Assembly (NCBI RefSeq): GCF_030812785.1
Contig: NZ_JAUSTJ010000001.1
Span: 310,001 to 374,000 of the forward strand
From: Sphingomonas kyeonggiensis
GTDB taxonomy: Bacteria > Pseudomonadota > Alphaproteobacteria > Sphingomonadales > Sphingomonadaceae
Direction of reading: 5' to 3'
DNA length: 64,000 nt
The first letter of the stretch is position 1. Each line of letters begins with the position of its first letter. The notes under the pieces were generated by a model, which saw only the letters and a program-made list of their open reading frames with translations, did no database searches and had not been told where the DNA came from. The translations under genes and the position numbers were made by a program. This document shows, one piece after another, positions 9,748 through 19,150 of the stretch.

Positions 9748-10620
9748 ATGGACCTCATCACTCTCACCGGCGAGCCCTGGGCCGATTACGGGCTGGTCGA
9801 CAGCGGCCATGGCCGCAAGCTCGAGCGCTACGGCAAATATCGCTTCATCCGTCCCGAGCCCCAGGCGATGTGGGCGCCCGCCTCCGACAATTGGGATGCG
9901 CATGGCGAATTCGTGCCGGGTGCCGACGAGGATGGCGGCGGCCGCTGGAACTTCACCAAGCAGGTAGCCAGCGAAGGCTGGCCGCTGCGTTGGGAAGAAG
10001 TCCGCTTCACCGCGCAGAACACCCCCTTCCGCCACCTCGCCTTCTTCCCCGACATGTCGCCGGTCTGGCACTGGATGCGGTCGCAGATCGACGGGATGGA
10101 TGCGCCCGAGTTCATGAACCTGTTCGGCTATACGGGGGTCGGCAGCCTGGCGATGGCGGCCAAGGGCGCCAAGGTCACCCATGTCGACGCCTCGAAGAAA
10201 TCGGTGGCCGAGGGCAAGGCCAATGCCGCGCTGTCGGGCATGGAGGACCTGCCGATCCGCTGGATGATCGACGACGCCGCCAAGTTCACCGCGCGCGAAG
10301 TGCGGCGCGGGCGGCGCTATGACGGGATCATCCTCGATCCGCCGAAATGGGGCCGCGGCCCGAACGGCGAAGTGTGGAAGCTCGAGGAAGGCCTGCCCGG
10401 CCTGATCGCCGACACTTGCCGGCTGCTCGACGAAAACTCCCGCTTCCTGTTCCTCACCGTCTATGCCGTGCGCATGTCGGCGCTGGCGATCGGCGAGCTG
10501 CTGCGCCAGCACGTCGCGCATCTGCCCGGCAAGGTGGAATGCGGCGAGCTGGCGGTGCGCGAGGAAGCACGCGGGCTCGAACTGCCGACCGCGATCTTCG
10601 CACGCTGGAGCCGCGGCTGA
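9748..10620 (+). CDS. Class I SAM-dependent RNA methyltransferase (RlmI/RlmK-like)
   Basis: 290 residues. The SAM-binding motif is NLFGYTGVGSLAMAAKGA (about residues 125-142), the acidic residue after β2 is in VTHVDASKKSV, and the catalytic-loop motif is ILDPPKWGRG (about 195-204), typical of 23S rRNA cytosine-C5 methyltransferases of the RlmI type. It lacks the N-terminal PUA domain of full-length RlmI, so the exact target is uncertain. The stop overlaps the start of the next gene (TGATG). Confidence 0.85.
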   Translation: MDLITLTGEPWADYGLVDSGHGRKLERYGKYRFIRPEPQAMWAPASDNWDAHGEFVPGADEDGGGRWNFTKQVASEGWPLRWEEVRFTAQNTPFRHLAFFPDMSPVWHWMRSQIDGMDAPEFMNLFGYTGVGSLAMAAKGAKVTHVDASKKSVAEGKANAALSGMEDLPIRWMIDDAAKFTAREVRRGRRYDGIILDPPKWGRGPNGEVWKLEEGLPGLIADTCRLLDENSRFLFLTVYAVRMSALAIGELLRQHVAHLPGKVECGELAVREEARGLELPTAIFARWSRG

Positions 10621-10916
10621 TGGGCCTGTCGGTATTCCTCGCAACGGCAGTCGCCGACACCGTCGAGGGCCGCCGCCCAGGCGGGCGCCACGCGATGCTG
10701 ATCTATGTCTCGGCCGACAGCTTCGAGGAAGCGCAGGCCAAGGCCGCCGGTGTCGCGCTCGGCACCGGCTGGATGCTGGTGCGGCTGGAAAAGGGCATGG
10801 AAGTCGCGGATCCGGGCGCGACCGAGGACCCGGTGCTGCGCGCTGCCGCTGCGGATGCACTGGCCGACGGCTCGGCGATGGTGGTGTACGGCGACGAGCT
10901 GCCGCCGGAAGCCTGA
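10620..10916 (+). CDS. Small hypothetical protein coupled to the methyltransferase
   Basis: 98 residues starting within the stop of the methyltransferase gene. The sequence (MGLSVFLATAVADTVEG, later SADSFEEAQAKAAGVALGTG) looks like a compact α/β domain with no catalytic motif, signal or membrane segment. Translational coupling suggests a linked role. Not recognised. Confidence 0.7.
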   Translation: MGLSVFLATAVADTVEGRRPGGRHAMLIYVSADSFEEAQAKAAGVALGTGWMLVRLEKGMEVADPGATEDPVLRAAAADALADGSAMVVYGDELPPEA

Positions 10917-10937
10917 CGCCCCGGACCTGACAAATTA

Positions 10938-11021
10938 CCGTCATCCCGGCGAAAGCCGGGATCTCGTGCGGCTCCTTCCCTGCGCCTTCGCCTGAGATCC
11001 CGGCTTCCGCCGGGATGACGG
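10938..11021. repeat. REP-type inverted repeat pair (family 1)
   Basis: Arms at 10938-10965 (CCGTCATCCCGGCGAAAGCC then GGGATCTC) and 10994-11021 are reverse complements with one mismatch. It lies between two convergent genes, so it may act as a two-way terminator. Confidence 0.88.
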
Positions 11022-11068
11022 AAAGGCTCTCTTCGACGGCACGATGACCCGCGCGCGGCCCGAACGGC

Positions 11069-11707
11069 CTAACTCCGCCCCATCCGAACCGCCGCCCCCG
11101 CCACGAACGGGCAGCCCGCCACCAGCAACAGGCTCACCGCGCCAAGCAGCTTGAGCGCGCCCGGCTGGTCGGCGGTGGCGCCGAAGATCAGCAGCGGCAC
11201 GGCGAAGGGCAGCATGACCAGCCCGGCCAGCGCGCCGGCTCCCCGCAGCCCGGCGACCAGCGCCGCGGTGGCAACCCCCAGCGCCGCCAGCCCCGGCGTG
11301 CCGATCAGCAGCCCCAGCAGCAGCGGCGCCAGCCCCTCGCCGGGCAGTTGGAGCAGCCCCGATGCGATCACCGTCGCAGCCAGCAGCGCGGGCGCGAAAC
11401 CGAGCCAATGGCCGGCGACCTTGGCCGCCGCCACCCCCGAATCGGGCAGGCCCCGCACCGCCAGCTGGTCGAGCACGCCGCTCTCCAGATCGGGCGACAC
11501 CAGCCGCTCGACCGGCAGCAGCGCGGCCAGCAAAGCCGCCGCCCAAATCACGCCCGGCGCGATGCGGCCGAGCAGCTTCGCATCGGGCCCGACCGCGAAG
11601 GGAAAGAGGATCGCGACCAGCAGGAAGAACACCAGGGGCAGCGCCAACCCGCCGGTGCTCCAGGCACGCCTGAGTTCGCGCCAGATCAGGGAAGCATAGA
11701 TGCTCAC
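11069..11707 (-). CDS. ccmB: Haem exporter membrane protein CcmB
   Basis: Membrane subunit of the CcmAB(CD) complex used in cytochrome c maturation. 212 residues, six hydrophobic helices, with MSIYASLIWRELRRAWSTGG at the N-terminus as in the CcmB family. The start is GTG at 11707, overlapping the ccmA stop. Only ccmA and ccmB are in this window; ccmC to ccmI are presumably elsewhere. Confidence 0.92.
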   Translation of the reverse strand: MSIYASLIWRELRRAWSTGGLALPLVFFLLVAILFPFAVGPDAKLLGRIAPGVIWAAALLAALLPVERLVSPDLESGVLDQLAVRGLPDSGVAAAKVAGHWLGFAPALLAATVIASGLLQLPGEGLAPLLLGLLIGTPGLAALGVATAALVAGLRGAGALAGLVMLPFAVPLLIFGATADQPGALKLLGAVSLLLVAGCPFVAGAAVRMGRS

Positions 11708-12270
11708 AGCCGCACCTCGCGCGCATCGGGCAGCGCGATCGGCAAATGCGTGGCGACCAGGGCGATCCCACCCGCCGCACGATGGCCGGCGATCAGCCCT
11801 TCGAGCAGCGCGACCGATGCGGCGTCAAGGCCATTGGCCGGCTCGTCGAGCAGCCAGATCGGCGCGGCGCTCGCCACCACCCGGGCCAGCGCGGCGCGGC
11901 GGCGCTGGCCGGTCGAGAGCATGCGGACCGGCACCTGCGCCAGGGGGCCGAGGTCGAGCGACGCCAGCACGTCCGGCACCACGTCCCGCCGGCCGTCGAG
12001 CCCGGCCCAGAAGTTGAGCGCAGCGGCAAGCGGAAGCTCGGAATCGAGTGCCGGCGCCTCGGCCATCAGCGCCCGGGCGCCCTCGCATTCGACGCTGCCG
12101 GCAGCCGGCGCGAGCAGTCCGGCGGCGATGCGGATCAGGCTCGACTTGCCGACGCCGTTCGGGCCGGTCACCAGCGCCGCCTCGCCGGGCGCGAGCGCCA
12201 GGTCGAGCCCTTCAAACAGCAGCCGTCCGCCGCGCAGGCATGCCACGCCGCGAAGGGCCAGGCCACTCAC
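11704..12270 (-). CDS. ccmA: Cytochrome c biogenesis ATP-binding protein CcmA
   Basis: ATPase subunit of the haem exporter, cytoplasmic face. 188 residues from GTG 12270; a longer frame would run inside the upstream gene. Walker A is GPNGVGKSS, the signature is LSTGQRRRAALAR, Walker B is IWLLDEPANGLD, and the H-loop is VATH. The GTG overlaps the stop of the upstream metallopeptidase gene, so three minus-strand genes form one coupled operon. Confidence 0.93.
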   Translation of the reverse strand: MSGLALRGVACLRGGRLLFEGLDLALAPGEAALVTGPNGVGKSSLIRIAAGLLAPAAGSVECEGARALMAEAPALDSELPLAAALNFWAGLDGRRDVVPDVLASLDLGPLAQVPVRMLSTGQRRRAALARVVASAAPIWLLDEPANGLDAASVALLEGLIAGHRAAGGIALVATHLPIALPDAREVRL

Positions 12271-12659
12271 TCGGCCGAGTCTTCCAGCGCGTGCATGTCG
12301 TCGTCGGAAAGCCCGAAATGATGGCCGACCTCGTGCACCACGACATGGTTGACCAGCGATTCGAGCGTCACGCCGGTATGCGCCCATTCGTCGAGCAGCG
12401 GCCGGCGATAGAGATGGATCTCGTCGGGCATGGTCACCCCGTCCCAGGCCGATTTCTCGCCGACGGGGCGGCCCCGGTACAAGCCGGTCAGGTCGAAGGG
12501 GTCCTCGATGCCCATCGCGTCGAGCGTCTCGTCGTCGGCGAAGTCCTCGACCACCAGCACGATGTCGGCGAGATAGCCCTGGAAGGGCTCGGGGATGCGC
12601 GCAAGGGCGGCGCGGGCTAGCGCCTCGATAATGGCGGCGTCTGGGGCTTGCCCGGTCAT
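12267..12659 (-). CDS. Small zincin-type metallopeptidase family protein
   Basis: 130 residues from ATG 12659 (MTGQAPDAAI). The C-terminal VVVHEVGHHFGLSDDDMHAL contains the HExxH zinc motif with a third His and resembles the PF06262 'possible metallopeptidase' family of short proteins. No signal peptide. It begins the minus-strand operon with ccmA and ccmB; whether it acts in haem export is unknown. Confidence 0.85.
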   Translation of the reverse strand: MTGQAPDAAIIEALARAALARIPEPFQGYLADIVLVVEDFADDETLDAMGIEDPFDLTGLYRGRPVGEKSAWDGVTMPDEIHLYRRPLLDEWAHTGVTLESLVNHVVVHEVGHHFGLSDDDMHALEDSAE

Positions 12660-12703
12660 GCCGCCGGGAATAGGCCGGGGACCGGAGCTACGGCAAGGAG
12701 GCA

Positions 12704-12994
12704 ATGATGGTGGCGCGGTTGACCGACGGACTTCGCGAGGAATCGCTCGCGGCGCTGCCCGACTGGACCTGGGAGCCGGGGCGCGACGCGATCACCCGCA
12801 AGTTCGTGTTCAAGGACTTCAATCAGGCCTTCGGCTTCATGACACGCGTGGCGCTGCTCGCCGACAAGGCCGACCATCATCCCGAATGGTCGAACGTCTG
12901 GAACAAGGTCGATATCTTGCTGACCACGCACGACGCCGGCGGGCTCTCCACCCGCGACATCCAGATGGCCCAGGCGATCGACGCCCTGCTCTAG
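12704..12994 (+). CDS. phhB: Pterin-4a-carbinolamine dehydratase
   Basis: Recycles the pterin cofactor of aromatic amino acid hydroxylases by removing water from the 4a-carbinolamine. 96 residues, normal length. The active-site [16 protein letters not shown] and the closing [15 protein letters not shown] are diagnostic. The stop TAG forms a CTAG palindrome at 12991-12994 with the stop of the convergent gene. Confidence 0.94.
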   Translation: MMVARLTDGLREESLAALPDWTWEPGRDAITRKFVFKDFNQAFGFMTRVALLADKADHHPEWSNVWNKVDILLTTHDAGGLSTRDIQMAQAIDALL

Positions 12995-13524
12995 CCGGTG
13001 CAGCCGACCTTGCCCGGATTGGCGCGCGCATAGGCGGCGGCCATCCGGTCCATGTCGTCGACATAGGGTCTGGCCAGCTCGATCTTGATCCGCGACCAGA
13101 CCGCCCAGCCGCCCCTGGTGCAGATCACCCGCACGAAATCGGCGCCCTGGCCGGCCTCGTAGTGCGCGCGCGGCATCAGCCCGTCGCGCACCCGCTCCCA
13201 GACCTGATAGGTCGCCCAGCCATGCTCGCGCATCAGATAGTCGAAGCGCAGCTGGTCCGCGGGATCGAGCGCCTGGCTGCCCTCCAGGCCCGCGCGGAAC
13301 ATCTCGGCGGTATCGTGCGAGCTGTAGATCGAGGCGCGGAACGACGACCATTGCGCCTGGGTGTCGTTGGCCTCGCTGCGCGCCGCGACCCGGTTGCTGT
13401 CGTAGAGCTGGAGCCCGACGAAGACGAGCGAGGCGACCACCGCCAGCGCGCTGACGATCTGGGCGACGAACGCCCAATATTCCATCCGGTCGCGGTGGAA
13501 GATCGGGCGCCGCGGCTCGCTCAT
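12991..13524 (-). CDS. Hypothetical protein with one N-terminal membrane helix
   Basis: 177 residues from ATG 13524, which overlaps the stop of the SDR gene (ATGA). A helix at about residues 15-38 ([20 protein letters not shown]) is followed by a soluble domain with [14 protein letters not shown] and conserved Trp/Tyr positions. This layout matches small single-pass proteins found widely in proteobacteria, whose role is unknown. Last gene of the SDR operon. Confidence 0.75.
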   Translation of the reverse strand: MSEPRRPIFHRDRMEYWAFVAQIVSALAVVASLVFVGLQLYDSNRVAARSEANDTQAQWSSFRASIYSSHDTAEMFRAGLEGSQALDPADQLRFDYLMREHGWATYQVWERVRDGLMPRAHYEAGQGADFVRVICTRGGWAVWSRIKIELARPYVDDMDRMAAAYARANPGKVGCTG

Positions 13525-14303
13525 TTGAACGCGCGCCGCTGCATCTTGCGCAGCGTGCCGGGCATCCAGCGCGCCATGAACCACAGCCGGTGCGCGGTCT
13601 TGCCGACGCGGGTATGGACGTCCTTGCGGGCCTCGAGCATGCCGCGAACGGTCTTCGCCACCTCCTCCACCGGGGTGATCTCCAGCCCCGCGGCGCGCAC
13701 CGATTCGCGGACGTTGCGGTTCGAATCCTGCGTGACATGGTTGAGCAAGGGCGTGTCGATGAAGCTCGGCATCAGCGAGGCTACATAGATGCCGTCATGT
13801 CCCCATTCGGCGTTGAGCGCCTCGGCGAAGCCGCGCATCGCGAACTTGCCGGCGGCATAGATCGCCATGCCGGCATTGCCCGAGATGCCCGCCGCCGAGC
13901 TGGTGATGATCATCGCCGATCCGGGCGTCGCCTTGAGCAGCGCATAGGCGGCGCGGGCGCCATAGACAGCACCGTTGATGTTGATCCCCAGGCCGCGCTC
14001 GACGTCGGCGTCCGAGATCGTCTCGAGCTGGCCGCCCACCGCGATCCCGGCATTGTTGAACAGGAAGTCGAGCCGGCCGCCGCTCTTGCCGCCGAAATCG
14101 GCGAGCGCCGCCTTCCAGGCATCGCGGTCGCGCACGTCCATCGCATAGGTCTCGGCGCCGGGGATCGCGGCCTTCGCCGCCTCCAGACCGCTCGCGTTGA
14201 TGTCGGCCAGGCCGACCAGCCAGCCATCCGCCGCCAGGCTCTTCGCGACCGCCAGGCCGATGCCCGATGCGCCGCCGGTGATGAATGCCGCCTTCACCGT
14301 CAT
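13521..14303 (-). CDS. Short-chain dehydrogenase/reductase
   Basis: 260 residues from ATG 14303, preceded by AGGAGG on the minus strand. Motifs: cofactor loop TGGASGIG, Asp in VGLADINASG (NAD preference likely), LFNNAG, catalytic Ser in IITSSAAG, and YAAGK (Tyr-x-x-x-Lys). The substrate cannot be read from the sequence; the C-terminal LWFMARWMPGTLRKMQRRAF suggests a membrane-associated lipid-type substrate, as an inference. Confidence 0.88.
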   Translation of the reverse strand: MTVKAAFITGGASGIGLAVAKSLAADGWLVGLADINASGLEAAKAAIPGAETYAMDVRDRDAWKAALADFGGKSGGRLDFLFNNAGIAVGGQLETISDADVERGLGININGAVYGARAAYALLKATPGSAMIITSSAAGISGNAGMAIYAAGKFAMRGFAEALNAEWGHDGIYVASLMPSFIDTPLLNHVTQDSNRNVRESVRAAGLEITPVEEVAKTVRGMLEARKDVHTRVGKTAHRLWFMARWMPGTLRKMQRRAFK

Positions 14304-14359
14304 GTCCCCGCCTCCTGTTCTTTTGACCTTTGCGACTTCATCCCGCACAAAGCGCCGCG

Positions 14360-15127
14360 ATGCCAGAGCAAAGCCGCTCCGTTACCTTCAAAAATGTCAG
14401 CAAGGTCTGGCCGGGGGGCGTGAAGGCCGTCGACGGCGTGTCGCTGGAGGTGGCGGCGGGCAGTTTCGTCGCGCTGGTCGGCGCCTCGGGATCGGGCAAG
14501 TCGACGCTGCTCAAGATGGTCAACCGGCTGATCGAGCCGAGCGAAGGCCAGGTGCTGGTCGGCGGCGAACCGGTCGATGCCGGGCCCGCGCCCGAGTTGC
14601 GCCGGCGGATCGGCTATGTCTTCCAGAATGTCGGGCTGTTCCCGCACATGCGCGTCGGCGAGAATGTCGCGATCGGGCTGCGGCTGGCGGGCGAGAAGGA
14701 CAGCGCCAGGCGGGTTGCCGAGCTGCTCGAGCTGGTCGAGCTTTCTCCCGAGATGGCCACGCGGATACCCGATGCGCTGTCGGGCGGGCAGCGCCAGCGG
14801 GTCGGGGTGGCGCGGGCGCTGGCGACGGGGCCGGGCATATTGCTGATGGACGAGCCGTTCGGCGCGCTCGATCCGGTGACCCGCGACGGCCTCGGCAAGG
14901 CGATCCGGGCGCTGCACGACCGGATGGGCCTCACCACCATCCTTGTCACCCATGACATGGCCGAGGCACTCCTCCTCGCAGACCGGGTACTGGTAATGGA
15001 GAAGGGGCGGATCGTCGCCGATGCCATTCCGCGCGACCTGCTCGCCGGCAAGGGCGGTCCGGCGGCGGATGCGCTGGTCGCAGTGCCGCGCGAGCAGGCG
15101 CACCGGCTGGCGGAGCTCGAGAAGTGA
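14360..15127 (+). CDS. ABC transporter ATP-binding protein (osmoprotectant/OpuCA type)
   Basis: 255 residues from ATG 14360. Walker A is GASGSGKST, the Q-loop VFQNVGLFPH, the signature SGGQRQR, Walker B LLMDEPFGALDPVTRDGL, and the H-loop VTHDMAEA. It has no CBS domains, unlike many OpuCA proteins. The next gene, with overlapping stop and start, supplies both permease and substrate binding, so the pair forms a complete importer for a quaternary amine or similar compound. Confidence 0.9.
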   Translation: MPEQSRSVTFKNVSKVWPGGVKAVDGVSLEVAAGSFVALVGASGSGKSTLLKMVNRLIEPSEGQVLVGGEPVDAGPAPELRRRIGYVFQNVGLFPHMRVGENVAIGLRLAGEKDSARRVAELLELVELSPEMATRIPDALSGGQRQRVGVARALATGPGILLMDEPFGALDPVTRDGLGKAIRALHDRMGLTTILVTHDMAEALLLADRVLVMEKGRIVADAIPRDLLAGKGGPAADALVAVPREQAHRLAELEK

Positions 15128-16644
15128 CCGCGCTCGCCCGCGTACCCGAGCTGCTCGCCCAGCATCTGCTGCTGGCGCTCGCGGCACTGCTGCTTGGGCT
15201 CGTGATAGCGCTGCCTTTGGCGGTACTCTCCTCGCGGAACCGTATCCTGGGTAAAATCGCCCTAGGCTTCGCGAGCCTGATTCAGACCATCCCGAGCCTC
15301 GCGCTGCTCGCGCTTTTCTACCCGATCCTGCTCTCGCTCTCGACGCTGGTCGGCGGCGGTATCCCGGCGCTGGGCTTTCTGCCGTCGCTGCTCGCCCTCT
15401 CCCTCTATGCCCTGCTGCCGATCCTCCGGAACGGCGTGACCGGCCTCGCCACGATCGACCCGGCGGTGATCGAAGCCGCGGACGGCGTCGGCATGACCGC
15501 CGCGCAGAAGCTCCGGCTGGTCGAGGCGCCGCTCGTGCTCCCCGTCCTCATGGCCGGCATCCGTACCGCTGCGGTGTGGACGATCGGCGCGGCGACGCTT
15601 TCCACCACCGTCGGCCAGCCGAGCCTGGGCGACCTGATCTTCGCCGGGCTGCAGACCCAGAACTGGTCGCTGGTGCTGACCGGCTGCATCGCCGCCGCCT
15701 GCCTCGCGCTGGCGGTGGACGGGCTGCTCGGGCTGGCGGAGCATGGCATCGCGAAGCGCAAGCGCGCGTTGGTCTGGGCGAGCCTCGGCACGCTGCTGGT
15801 CGCGCTCGCCGTCGCGTTGGTCCCCGCCTTGCCCGCCGCGCGCGGCACCGTCACGGTCGGCGCCAAAGGCTTCTCGGAGCAATACACCCTCGCCCGGCTG
15901 ATCGGCCACCGCCTGGAGGCGGCGGGCTACAAGGTCCGCTACCGTGAGGGGCTGGGATCCGCGGTGGCATTCAGCGCGCTCGCCGCGGGCGATGTCGATG
16001 TCTATGTCGATTATTCGGGCACGATCTGGACCAACCAGATGCAACGCCGCGAGGTGCCGCCCCGCGACGCGATCGTTCAGGGCGTCTCGCAATGGGCACG
16101 CGACACGCACAAGGTCACCCTGCTCGGCGGCCTGGGCTTCGAGAACGCCTATGCCTTCGCCATGCGCGGTGACGACGCGAAGACGCGCGGAATCGTGTCC
16201 ATCGCGGACCTCGCGCCCGTCGCCGGCAGCCTCAACCTCGCCACCGATGTCGAATTCCTCGAGCGTCCCGAATGGGCGGCGGTGAAGCAGGCCTATGGCC
16301 TGAGCTTCAAGTCCGCCCATCCCTATCAGCCGACCTTCATGTACCGCGCGCTGGCCAGCGGCACCGCCGACGTGATCCCCGCCTTCTCCTCGGACGGCCG
16401 CATCGCCGCCGACAAGCTGACGGTGCTGAGCGATCCCAAGGGCGCGATCCCCGGCTATGACGCGATCCTGCTACTCGCCCCGAAACGCGCCGACGATGTG
16501 CGTTTCCAGGCAGCACTCCGCCCGCTGATCGGCGCGATCAGCGTCGAGCGCATGCGCGAGGCCAACTACATGGTCGATCGCGACAGTAACAAAGCAAGTC
16601 CCGATCAGGCCGCAAGCTGGCTGGAGCGTGGACTTGCCCGATGA
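15124..16644 (+). CDS. Fused ABC permease and substrate-binding protein (OpuCB-OpuCC/EgtU-like)
   Basis: 506 residues from GTG 15124, overlapping the ATPase stop. Residues 1 to about 230 are a polytopic permease with the EAA-type loop around IEAADGVGMTAAQKLRLVEA. Residues about 240-506 are a periplasmic type-F binding domain beginning VTVGAKGFSEQYTLARLIG and containing DVYVDYSGTIWTNQM. The same fusion is found in glycine betaine, choline and ergothioneine importers; the ligand here is not determinable by eye. Confidence 0.9.
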   Translation: MTALARVPELLAQHLLLALAALLLGLVIALPLAVLSSRNRILGKIALGFASLIQTIPSLALLALFYPILLSLSTLVGGGIPALGFLPSLLALSLYALLPILRNGVTGLATIDPAVIEAADGVGMTAAQKLRLVEAPLVLPVLMAGIRTAAVWTIGAATLSTTVGQPSLGDLIFAGLQTQNWSLVLTGCIAAACLALAVDGLLGLAEHGIAKRKRALVWASLGTLLVALAVALVPALPAARGTVTVGAKGFSEQYTLARLIGHRLEAAGYKVRYREGLGSAVAFSALAAGDVDVYVDYSGTIWTNQMQRREVPPRDAIVQGVSQWARDTHKVTLLGGLGFENAYAFAMRGDDAKTRGIVSIADLAPVAGSLNLATDVEFLERPEWAAVKQAYGLSFKSAHPYQPTFMYRALASGTADVIPAFSSDGRIAADKLTVLSDPKGAIPGYDAILLLAPKRADDVRFQAALRPLIGAISVERMREANYMVDRDSNKASPDQAASWLERGLAR

Positions 16645-16687
16645 ACTTCTGTTATCGCTACCAGATACAAGAAAAGAGGAGAGTGCA

Positions 16688-19150
16688 ATGCGGCCGGGCC
16701 TGAAGCTGTTGCTGTCGACCACCATCATCTGGGCCGCATCGCCCGTTTTTGCGCAGCACGCGCCGACAACGCTGTCTGGCCAGCAGGTCGCCAACCCGGC
16801 CAAATGGCCGACCGCAGGCTCACAGGGTCTGGTCGATCCCGCGACCGAGAAGTTCGTCACCGATCTGATGGCGCAGATGACGCTGGAGGAGAAGGTCGGC
16901 CAGATGATCCAGGCCGACATCGGCGCGATGAAGCCCGAGGAGCTGCGCCAATACCCGGTCGGCTCGGTCCTGGCCGGCGGCAGCTCGCCGCCGATCGGCG
17001 CGCCCGATCGCTCGCCCCAGGCACCCTGGGTCGAGACCGCCAAGGCCTTCCGCAAGGTGGCGATGGAGCCGCGCGGCAAGCACCAGCCGATCCCGCTGAT
17101 TTTCGGCATCGATGCGGTGCACGGCAACAACAACGTGATCGGCGCGACGATCTTCCCGCACAATATTGGCCTGGGCGCGATGCACGATCCCGCGCTGATC
17201 CGCCGCATCGGCCGGGCGACCGCCGCCGAGACCGCCGCGACCGGCCCCGACTGGGCGTTCGGCCCGACCCTCGCCGTGCCGCAGGACGATCGCTGGGGCC
17301 GCAGCTACGAAGGCTATTCGGAGGACCCCGCCGTGGTCCGCTCCTATGCCGGCGAGATGATCCTCGGCCTGCAGGGCGCACCGGGCACCAAGGACCGCAT
17401 CCAGCAGGGTTATGTCGCCGCGTCGGCCAAGCATTTCCTCGGCGATGGCGGCACCTTCGAAGGCGTCGACCAGGGCGACACCCGTGTCCCCGAGGACGAG
17501 TTGATCAAGACGCACGCCCAGGGCTATGTCCCCGCCATCCAGGCCGGCACGCTCACCGTGATGGCCAGCTATTCGAGCTGGAACGGCGCCAAGATGCACG
17601 GCAACAAGTCGCTGCTCACCGATGTGCTGAAGGGCCGGATGGGCTTCCAGGGTTTCGTCGTCGGCGACTGGAACGGCCATGGCCAGGTGCCGGGCTGCAC
17701 CAAGGAGGATTGCGCCCAGACCTTCAACGCCGGCCTCGACATGGCGATGGCGCCGGACAGCTGGAAGGGCCTGTTCGAAAGCACCGTCCGCCACGCCAGG
17801 GACGGCACTATCCCGATGTCGCGCATCGACGACGCCGTGCGTCGCATCCTGCGCGTCAAGGTGAAGCTCGGCTTGTTCGATCCGGCGCGTCCGTTCGAAG
17901 GCAAGGCCGGCGTGCTCGGCAGCGCCGAGCACCGCGCGATCGCCCGCGAGGCAGTGGCCAAGTCGCTGGTGCTGCTCAAGAACCAGGGCGTGCTGCCGGT
18001 CAAGGCCTCCGCCAATGTGCTGGTCGCCGGCCCCGGCGCCGATTCGATGGCGCAGCAGACCGGCGGCTGGACGCTGAGCTGGCAGGGCGACGGCAACGAC
18101 AATTCGATGTTCCCCAATGGTCAGACGATCTTCTCCGGCATTGCCGAAGCGGTGAAGGCCGGCGGCGGCACCGCCACCCTCTCCGCAGACGGCAGCTTCA
18201 CCGCCAAGCCCGATGTCGCGATCGTGGTGTTCGGCGAACAGCCCTATGCCGAGATGCGCGGCGACGTGCCCACGCTAGAGTTCCAGCCGGGCGACAAGCA
18301 GGCGCTGGCGCTGCTCAAGAAGCTCAAGGCGGCCGGCGTGCCGACCGTCTCGGTGTTCCTCTCGGGCCGGCCGCTCTGGGTGAATCCGGAGATCAACGCC
18401 TCGGACGCGTTCGTCGCTGGCTGGCTGCCCGGCAGCGAAGGCGCGGGCGTTGCGGACGTGCTGATCGGCGACAAGGCCGGCAAGCCACGCAAGGACTTCA
18501 AGGGCACGCTGTCGTTCAGCTGGCCCAAGACCGCCGGCCAGTTCACGCTCAACAAGGGCAAGCCGGGGTACGACCCGCTGTTCGCGCTCGGCTATGGCCT
18601 GAGCTATGCCAGGCCGGGCAAGGTCGCGGCGCTCGCCGAGGAGCCGGGCTTCGATGCCTCGTCGCTCAACACCAGCGTCTATTTCACCAAGGGCGTGACG
18701 CCCAAGCCCTTCTCCTTCGCCACCGAATCGAAGATCACCCGGGCGCCGATCGACGGGCCGCAGACGCAGGAAGGCGCGCAGCAGCTGAGCTGGACCGGCG
18801 GCCAGGCGCGGCTGAGCATCGGCGGGGGGTCTCCGATCAACCTCGGCCGCGAAGCCAATGGCGACCTGTCGCTAGCCCTCACCTATCGCCTCGACCGTGC
18901 AGCGAGCGGGCCGGTGACGCTTGGCATGGGCAATGGCAAGGGGCTCGACGCCACCAACCTGTTCACCGGCGAGACCGGCAAATGGCGGACGGTGAAGATC
19001 CTGCTCAAATGCTATCAGCAGAACGGAACCGACATGAACGCGGTCTCTGCGCCGGTGGTGGTGACGGCTTCGGATCCACTGGTATTCAGCCTTTCCGACG
19101 CGCGCATCGTGTCGGATCCCGCCAACTCGATCTGCCCCGGGGCCAAGTGA
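16688..19150 (+). CDS. Glycoside hydrolase family 3 exo-beta-glucosidase, exported
   Basis: Releases glucose from β-glucan or oligosaccharide ends. 820 residues from ATG 16688, which follows AAGAGGAGAG; a signal peptide (1 to about 23, ending VFAQ) directs export. The GH3 barrel has KHFLGDGGTFEGVDQGDTR, and nucleophile D327 in VVGDWNGHG. The second α/β domain starts around LVLLKNQGVLPV. An extra C-terminal β-rich domain of about 180 residues (after SYARPGK) resembles that of ExoP-type enzymes. It overlaps galM. Confidence 0.93.
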   Translation: MRPGLKLLLSTTIIWAASPVFAQHAPTTLSGQQVANPAKWPTAGSQGLVDPATEKFVTDLMAQMTLEEKVGQMIQADIGAMKPEELRQYPVGSVLAGGSSPPIGAPDRSPQAPWVETAKAFRKVAMEPRGKHQPIPLIFGIDAVHGNNNVIGATIFPHNIGLGAMHDPALIRRIGRATAAETAATGPDWAFGPTLAVPQDDRWGRSYEGYSEDPAVVRSYAGEMILGLQGAPGTKDRIQQGYVAASAKHFLGDGGTFEGVDQGDTRVPEDELIKTHAQGYVPAIQAGTLTVMASYSSWNGAKMHGNKSLLTDVLKGRMGFQGFVVGDWNGHGQVPGCTKEDCAQTFNAGLDMAMAPDSWKGLFESTVRHARDGTIPMSRIDDAVRRILRVKVKLGLFDPARPFEGKAGVLGSAEHRAIAREAVAKSLVLLKNQGVLPVKASANVLVAGPGADSMAQQTGGWTLSWQGDGNDNSMFPNGQTIFSGIAEAVKAGGGTATLSADGSFTAKPDVAIVVFGEQPYAEMRGDVPTLEFQPGDKQALALLKKLKAAGVPTVSVFLSGRPLWVNPEINASDAFVAGWLPGSEGAGVADVLIGDKAGKPRKDFKGTLSFSWPKTAGQFTLNKGKPGYDPLFALGYGLSYARPGKVAALAEEPGFDASSLNTSVYFTKGVTPKPFSFATESKITRAPIDGPQTQEGAQQLSWTGGQARLSIGGGSPINLGREANGDLSLALTYRLDRAASGPVTLGMGNGKGLDATNLFTGETGKWRTVKILLKCYQQNGTDMNAVSAPVVVTASDPLVFSLSDARIVSDPANSICPGAK

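Noticed and set aside
16804..19146. Long frame upstream of galM within the glucosidase gene
   Set aside because: It is the +1 shadow of the GH3 gene; galM proper starts at the GTG overlapping the GH3 stop.
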